From positions 6,620,001 through 6,684,000 of the forward strand of contig CM076960.1 in assembly GCA_039566865.1 (NCBI GenBank): 64,000 bases of DNA. The letters are read 5' to 3'. Below the pieces are notes generated by a model, which saw nothing but the letters and a program-made list of their open reading frames with translations, was not told the DNA's origin and searched no databases. This document shows, one piece after another, positions 58,620 to 64,000 of the stretch. A program made the position numbers and the translations under genes. Each line of letters opens with the position of its first letter. Position 1 is the stretch's first letter. The stretch is from Aurelia coerulea. Lineage: Eukaryota; Cnidaria; Scyphozoa; Semaeostomeae; Ulmaridae.

Positions 58620-59440
58620 TACCTTGCTCATTGTCTCCATGCTCTGAAGATGTGTCATCATGGCCAAAGTCTACAGATAGGTTAGCAAAGCCTACGAGAA
58701 AAGTGTCAGGAATAGAAGTATTCTAAAAGTTATTACTTTGATTCTAATATGCAGCTAGCAAAGGATGTCTTTGGTTTTTCTATCAGATAAAGAGCTCATA
58801 CTCACTTTGATCTAATTGGTCCAATATAGGTTCCAGATCATCAGCATTTTCTTCGTTCAGGAGGGCTGCAAAATAAAGATTTGAAATTGAATCAAATCCA
58901 TCCAAAATAGATCAAGCTTGGCAATTCCACAAATGATCATAACATTGACGATCCCGGACTGAACTACCATATCTTTGGTCTTGATTCAACAGACAAGTGA
59001 AAAATAAAAAAAGATAGGGAAAGAGTACATTACCTTCTTTAGTGCCTCCATGCTCTGAAGATGTGTCAGGATGGCCGAAGTCTACAGATAGGTTTGCAAA
59101 GCCTACGAGAAAAGTGTCAGGAATAGAAGTATTCTAAAAGTTATTACTTTGATTCTAATATGCAGCTAGCAAAGGATGTCTTTGGTTTTTCTATCAGATA
59201 AATATCTCATACTCACTTTGATCTAATTGGTCCAATATAGGTTCCAGATCATCAGCATTTTCTTCGTTCAGGGCTGCAAAATAAATAATTGAAATTGAGT
59301 CAAATCCATCCAAAATAGATCAAGCTTGGCAATTCCACAAATGATCATAACTTTGACGATCCCAGACTGACCTACCATATCTTTGGTCTTAATTCAACAG
59401 ACAAAAAAACAGAAAGAGAAAACGTAAACGATAGAAGTCG
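58620..59440 (-). repeat. Tandem 408-bp duplication containing small acidic exons
   Basis: Unit 1 (about 58625-59032) and unit 2 (about 59033-59430) are direct copies with few differences. Each contains two candidate minus-strand exons with acceptor and donor: one reading FANLSVDFGHDDTSSEHG, the other LNEENADDLEPILDQLDQ. Repetition of acidic exons lengthens a flexible linker between helicase and terminal exon. Confidence 0.65.
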
Positions 59441-59665
59441 CATAACAGTGTATTCTTTTCACAATTCACCTTCGCAAAGAGTGTCAAAAACAAATTTATT
59501 TTGAAATATGAATGCAGAGAATTGAACGAGATTTTTAGGAAATGAACTATACGTTGCGTCTGCAAAAACGCTGTTACATTTCAATATAGCTCCAATGATG
59601 ATAAGGCTATCGTCCTTTGGTACCTTTAAATGTGATACTCATAAAAGGTCCTTTAACTTCATATG

Positions 59666-60177
59666 CTACCAACCTTCTTTCTTTTCGTAAGAGTTGAGCA
59701 AGTTCCTCCAGGCTAGTGCAATGGTGGGATCCTCCCTCACTTGCTTTCTTGCGACCTTGACAGCTTCTTTCTTATATTTTCTAATGAGGTCAAGTTTTAA
59801 CGTATTCTGGCAGCATACTTCGAGCGCAACGAAAAACAAGTACAACTCATCAGTGACGTGCGTGTAGCCACCTCTATTGTACCGCTCCATGTGTGTCAAG
59901 GTTTCTGGAAAACCTGTAGTACTTGAACATTGATTCTGCGTTATCACAAACTTTTTGATCTTTGGTAGCAAAGACAACTCAAATGCAATCTTCTGTTTCA
60001 CTTTCTTGCTTATTGAACCTTTATTTCGTGAAATATAATTACTTGTATGTGATAGCTCCTTGTAGACAACCCATCCTGCCAAAAAACGAACTTTCCCTTT
60101 CTCTGGAGTTTCCAGCTCTGTAACTAAAGCCCCTTCGTCACCAACTGCACCAGTTTCAATATTTCCAATCATCATAT
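59666..60177 (-). CDS. Middle exon of the minus-strand cluster, function unknown
   Basis: Starts after acceptor TTTTTTGCAG at 60178 and is open for about 170 residues: MMIGNIETGAVGDEGALVTE, FLAGWVVYKELSHT, FELSLLPKIKKFVIT and THVTDELYLFFVALEVC. It ends NLLNSYEKKEG near a donor GTTGGT. Mixed alpha/beta composition and no family recognised. It lies between the helicase and the acidic exons on the same strand. The phase to the helicase exon as drawn does not fit (2 versus 1), so another small exon or donor is missing. Confidence 0.55.
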
Positions 60178-60237
60178 CTGCAAAAAATGAATGTTTCTTT
60201 TATAAATACGGGATCAGTAACTTACCACTGAAATTTA

Positions 60238-60385
60238 CAAAACTAGAAATGACCTGAACCCCCCATTTACGCAGGAAATGTTCTGTGAAAACAAAAGTCA
60301 TTACAATTTGCGTAACAATGACGAAATCAGTCAACCCAGGGAGAAATCAATCGGCAATGGCATAAAATGCACCAGAATTGTATTT
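60238..60385 (+). mobile_element. Fragment of the CR1/Jockey-type LINE 3' coding end
   Basis: ACAAAACTAGAAATGACCTG and AGTCATTACAATTTGCG match 27857-27950 of the LINE at 26195-28349. Plus strand, in an intron of the minus-strand cluster. Confidence 0.75.
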
Positions 60386-60411
60386 TTAATTATCTATTTT
60401 CTTGGTAACAG

Positions 60412-60731
60412 GTCAGTTATGTATAAATTGTATAAAGATAATAACAAGAAAGAATATACTCATTTTTTTTATAAGAGACTAAGGTCCGGGGCTGGTAGGC
60501 AGTTACTTAATTGTTTTGGTCATTCTGCTACCAAATGTTTCTTGCGTGCTTCTTACACTTTTAGTGCCGAGAGTGAAGAGTTACGGGCTCCCAAATTATT
60601 AAGTAAGATTTCGAAACAAATAAATAATATAATTTGCACTCAAAATAATGTCCAAACAGTTGCTTTAAATGTACAGTGTCCAAACATTTTGAGAGCAATA
60701 GGAAAAAAGTTTCCTACATTTTTCAATTCAG
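60412..60731 (+). CDS. Exon-like plus-strand ORF of unknown function
   Basis: About 106 open codons lie between a possible acceptor (TTGGTAACAG) and a good donor (CAG then GTAGGT): MYKLYKDNNKKEYTHFFYKR, then AGRQLLNCFG, FSAESEELRAPKLLSK and CPNILRAIGKKFP. Not recognised. It overlaps no minus exon and lies between helicase and middle exon, so it may be a gene of the transposon or a captured exon. Confidence 0.35.
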
Positions 60732-60765
60732 GTAGGTTTGTTTCTTAGCTTTCGAAAATTTGAGC

Positions 60766-62582
60766 CTACCGTTTCTTGCCGTCTCTTAAAAAAAAAATGA
60801 GTGTAACATGTTTTGAACCTGTCAGTCTTGAATGAAGAGCATCTATTAGGTCCATCAGCAACATTCTATGGGATATCCCAACTTTAGCAAGTGGACTTTC
60901 TACCATTGAAGCATCATATAACACGTGAACCCAACGATTGAACACTTCTTTGTCACTCTTCAAAAAAAACATTTGCCTCATTTTTTTGTCGACATTTGAT
61001 CCATACGCTTCTTTGATGCTACATTGAACGTCAGCTGTAGTTGGGGCAAATATATCTTCTATTTTCGACCAGAGGTAGGCCAAAAAATGGGTGATGCTGG
61101 GGCAAGTAGCCACCTGCTGAGAGACTGCACTATACAGCGACAAGTCAGCTCTGCAACGTAATTCGTTTTGTCTCAGTTGGTGGAAAATTTCATCTGCAAC
61201 AACATTGTTCGGAAGTTCCAGTGATGTATCCCATTCCACGTCGCTTCTTTCTGCTACTGCTGCACTGTCGAGGTTATCATCTCCTCCCGGTGTCCGACTT
61301 GGCTCATTAGCTCTTTTTTCGGCAATGGAGGTACCGTTAAAATGTATGGCTTCAACAATTTTAGAACAAAAATTTGTTACATCTGATGGCTCAGCTGGAA
61401 AGTTCCCATCCCAACCTGGTAATACGCGCAAGCCAGCTAACGCTCGAACCCGTGACAAAGCCACGTAAGCTTGTCCATATTCAAAAATTCCTGCAAGGGA
61501 CACTGTTAGGCTGGTAATGGTTTGTCCTTGGCTTTTGTGAATGGTCGTGGCCCAAGCTAGCTGGAGAGGTAACTGCCTTCTTGTTGCAACCGTCACATTA
61601 TCATCGTTCAGGGCAGCCCAAGTGGAAGGGACAACTTTAAGCACCATATTCTCTTTAAATTTTACAATAGGAAGATCAGCTACAACAGATTCTACAATTC
61701 CTATTGACCCATTAACTAAACCTTTATGTGGCATGTTTTTCAATAGCATCACTTTGGCTCCTACTTTCAAGGAAATGGTTTCTTCATAGGGACAGACTCG
61801 CAAACTTTTACGGTTGGTACCTGTATCTTTTGATTTGAAGGGATATTCCCGTCCTGGCAATGAGCCTAGGATTTCCATATTCTTCAAATTTGCGTCTTCT
61901 TTTCGTGGGTAAAGATAGACTCTATCAGGGTCGTTCGATTCATTTTCATTGTATTTCACTTTTTGTAAAATTGACTGAATGTCAGCCCCCACGGTACCAC
62001 CTTTCCTTACTGCAGAGAGTAAATTCTTTAGCTCCGGTTCCTGTTGCCGATGAATTTGCATGATTTCTAAATATGCATCGATACATAACTTCCAACTTTT
62101 GGATAAAAAGCAATATTTAGCTTTGTTAGCTTCATCGACAGCTTTGTCGCTCTTTAAATTAGTAACTGGAGGTAACTGCTTAAAGTCTCCACAAACAATA
62201 ATTTGAATACCTCCAAAACGATCGTTACTGTTTCTGGCTTTCCTCGCAACGAACTCTAAAGTATCAAAGGCATCGCTATCAAGCATAGATATTTCGTCTA
62301 TGATTAAAACCTTACAGTTAAGCCATCGATTTAAGGCTGCTGGATTAGCTAAAACATTCTTCAATATTTGATACCTGGAACCGCGCCCTATTCCTATTCC
62401 AGCCCACGAATGAATCGTCTGACCCGAAATATGCAGTGCTGCTAGTCCAGTTGTTGCGGTCCTCCCCACGTGCTTTGCTCCTAATCTATTTTCTAAACGG
62501 CTTGCAATCTCGATCAACGTCTTTGTTTTCCCAGTGCCAGCGCTTCCAGTAAAAAATATATTTCCTTTATGTAGGTACCCCC
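60766..62582 (-). CDS. PIF1-like superfamily 1 DNA helicase
   Basis: Open from a likely acceptor (CTAATCAG, 62583) through Walker A FFTGSAGTGKT (62524-62547) to a stop at 60766, about 600 residues. Motifs in order: GSAGTGKT, TTGLAALHISGQTIHSW (PIF1 motif Ia), VLIIDEISMLD (Walker B), GDFKQLPPV (motif III), HRQ, GAKVMLL and NGSIGIV, then ATTIHKSQGQTI and YVALSRVR (motif VI). All are PIF1/RecD-type hallmarks. The residues before Walker A (LN..Q motif) are not seen and may lie in an unrecognised 5' exon or be lost. About 200 residues after motif VI are not helicase. PIF1 enzymes unwind DNA 5' to 3', including G-quadruplexes. Fully inside the P transposon. Confidence 0.9.
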
Positions 62583-62611
62583 CTGATTAGATAGGGAATG
62601 TTTCACATCTA

Positions 62612-62860
62612 TTGTTTAACAACCTATTGTTCTTGGATAATATGGGCAAAGAAAAGTTATGCGGTGCTTGCCATGGATCTCCTAAGGAAAAGTGGCTAGT
62701 TACGTACCCATTAGTTTTTAGAGTGGACCCAGCGTTGCTAATAAAAAGCCTGCTTGAGAACCATGACATTAGGAAAAAATTTAAACAACATTCTGCGCAT
62801 GCTTGTTATGGATGGCCTAAATATTTAACGGTTTCAACAAGCTGTGGAAGTGGACTTTAG
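62612..62860 (+). CDS. Hypothetical ORF within the right TIR
   Basis: 82 codons; the last 72 are identical to the minus ORF in the left TIR. Reads outward. No family recognised and may be chance. Confidence 0.25.
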   Translation: MFNNLLFLDNMGKEKLCGACHGSPKEKWLVTYPLVFRVDPALLIKSLLENHDIRKKFKQHSAHACYGWPKYLTVSTSCGSGL

Positions 62861-63017
62861 CCCACTAAAAGCAGACAAAATAGACAAGAAGGAAAGCATT
62901 CAAATTCATCTGAAGTTTATAAATAGCAAGTTGGATACATTCTCCATGTCTAGGTAAGCATTCAATTTTATTTGAAATAGCAGTGAGACACAATTAGCCG
63001 TGTCCGAATTGCCCATG
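62639..63017 (-). repeat. Right terminal inverted repeat of the P transposon
   Basis: Inverted copy of 48623-49001 with no difference seen on reading. Ends TGCCCATG next to the duplication TTGCGAC. Confidence 0.85.
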
Positions 63018-63160
63018 TTGCGACACCCAGTATTTATTTTTAGCTTTCAAAAATTGTAAGCTAATTTGTTTGTGGTAAATTGATACGAACATACATAATA
63101 CCCATATTAATTGATATTAACAAAATAAACATTTTAATACATGTATGTGGAAATAAAATA

Positions 63161-64000
63161 CAGGGCACGCCAAAATAAACTATGCACTTTTGGCAGGCCA
63201 CGGTAAATGGTATACTGGACCGATTTTTGAGATTTATAACTATCTTTAGCAGAAAGTCTGAATTAACTTCTAGGACTTTTTGCGAAATTCTTTGTTTTCA
63301 GTTTTTAGAGTAAGACTACCCTCACATGAGAAAACTTAGACCGATCTGAGTTTCAAATCGGTTTGAAATTTGGCTGTGTCTGCTCATTTCCCTCCCCCTC
63401 ACATGAATATTCTCAGATCGGTTTGAGTTCAGCTCACTTGCTCTGCACATGCGCATTTCACAAACATTTCCTGAATAAAACAATGCGCGCATTCCCCTGT
63501 CATTCAGAACAATTATGATTGCATTGTTGAAGATCTATCGGATTTATCTTGATTGTTTTGATTGCCAAAGGAACTCAAGGAATGTCATTCACACTTGTTT
63601 TAAAATTTCAATTCGCCCCGAAACGAAAAAAGTTTCTGCTCACATGAAAATCTCAGGTCGACCTGAAAACTCAAACCGACCTGAGAAACCGAAACGAATC
63701 TCAGGTCGACCTGAGTTTCAATTCGCCTGCGTCATGTGAGCACTCCAAGGGCTTAGACCGCAGACCGAATTGAAACTCAAACCGATTTGAAACTCAGACC
63801 GGTTTGAGTTTGCTCATGTGAGGGTAGTCTTACAAGCGAGTTTCTTAAAATAATCGTTTTCGGAAACGCTGAAAGGATCAAATAACCGTCGATCAAGACT
63901 GTTGAAGATGAATGGACAAAGAGATAACCTTTTGTGGTGTTTTGGGATTTAGAAATCGATTAATTGTGATCTGCTGTACGAGAGTTGCTTGTTCTTTCTG
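63161..64000. mobile_element. Mariner-type MITE (GGYRCGCCAAAATAAAC family), runs off the window
   Basis: TA then CAGGGCACGCCAAAATAAAC and CTATGCACTTTTGGCAGGCC, matching 36630 onward. Interrupted by the element at 63313-63830. The right end is outside the window. Confidence 0.7.
63313..63830. mobile_element. TIR element with arrays of CAAACCGATTTGA palindromes, TA duplication
   Basis: Ends AGACTACCCTCACATGAG inverted at the right, TA on both sides (63311-63312, 63831-63832). The uninterrupted site (TTTTTAGAGCTACAAGCGAG) occurs, inverted, near 47180. Subterminal regions hold many near-palindromes around ATCGGTTTGA and AGGTCGACCTGA. Confidence 0.7.

Larger units (their letters stand above)
48623..63017. 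mobile_element. 14.4-kb P-superfamily transposon carrying RFX-type transposase and PIF1-like helicase
   Basis: A 7-bp direct repeat TTGCGAC (48616-48622 and 63018-63024) flanks inverted repeats of 379 bp starting CATGGGCAATTCGGACACGG; I see no difference between the two arms. Drosophila P elements also start with CATG and make an 8-bp duplication. Inside are a nine-exon P-type transposase on the plus strand (49174-56599) and, on the minus strand, a PIF1-like helicase with further exons (62582-57168). Removing the element restores TTGCGACACCC, the end of a mariner-type repeat. Introns contain other inserted repeats (51164-51505, 52601-52798, 58042-58162, 60238-60385). The identical ends suggest recent movement or conversion. 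Confidence 0.85.

Noticed and set aside
60766..62582. PIF1-like helicase as a sign of a Helitron
   Set aside because: No HUH Rep motif, no TC..CTRR ends and no hairpin terminus. The helicase lies between inverted repeats with a target duplication, which Helitrons lack.
60766..62582. PIF1-like helicase as a normal host gene
   Set aside because: Not fully excluded, but it lies entirely between the P TIRs, ends with non-helicase exons and has no host exons outside the element in this window.

Overview
The window looks like AT-rich nuclear DNA of an invertebrate animal, most likely a cnidarian. The reasons are spliced exons with GT-AG borders, phase 1-1 extracellular domain exons, and very dense, varied transposons (P, Penelope with hammerhead ribozymes, CR1/Jockey-like LINE, piggyBac-, mariner-, hAT- and Mutator-like). 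The species assignment is an inference from family content. No rRNA, tRNA, CRISPR or bacterial feature was seen.

Layout. 1-0.7 kb: edge of a minus-strand reading frame resembling a Ulp1-type protease. 1.5-2.2 kb: LINE ORF1-like protein. 5.2-11.9 kb: a long TIR element with a 9-bp target duplication (TSD), containing a Penelope-like retroelement in inverted arrangement with two intact-looking hammerhead ribozymes. 12.7-22 kb: fold-back and MITE-like elements, including a piggyBac-like element cleanly inserted in an old LINE RT. 22.9-48.2 kb: four plus-strand phase 1-1 exons (C-type lectin, Cys-rich, beta-trefoil-like, C-type lectin), probably one large secreted or membrane mosaic gene. Its introns are packed with nested transposons, including a five-level nest at 25.0-31.4 kb.

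48.6-63.0 kb is the main discovery candidate. It is a 14.4-kb P-superfamily DNA transposon with 379-bp terminal inverted repeats that I see as identical, and a 7-bp target duplication. On the plus strand it carries a nine-exon P-type transposase whose N-terminal DNA-binding domain is an RFX-like winged helix rather than a THAP zinc finger. On the minus strand it carries a PIF1-like helicase followed by further exons of unknown function, some of them tandemly duplicated. The transposase would cut and join ends. A helicase travelling in the same element suggests a role in gap repair or copying after excision, but that is inference.

Much of the remaining DNA is short TIR elements with TA, TTAA, 8-bp or 9-bp duplications. 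Several dated relationships (nesting, empty sites) can be read directly.
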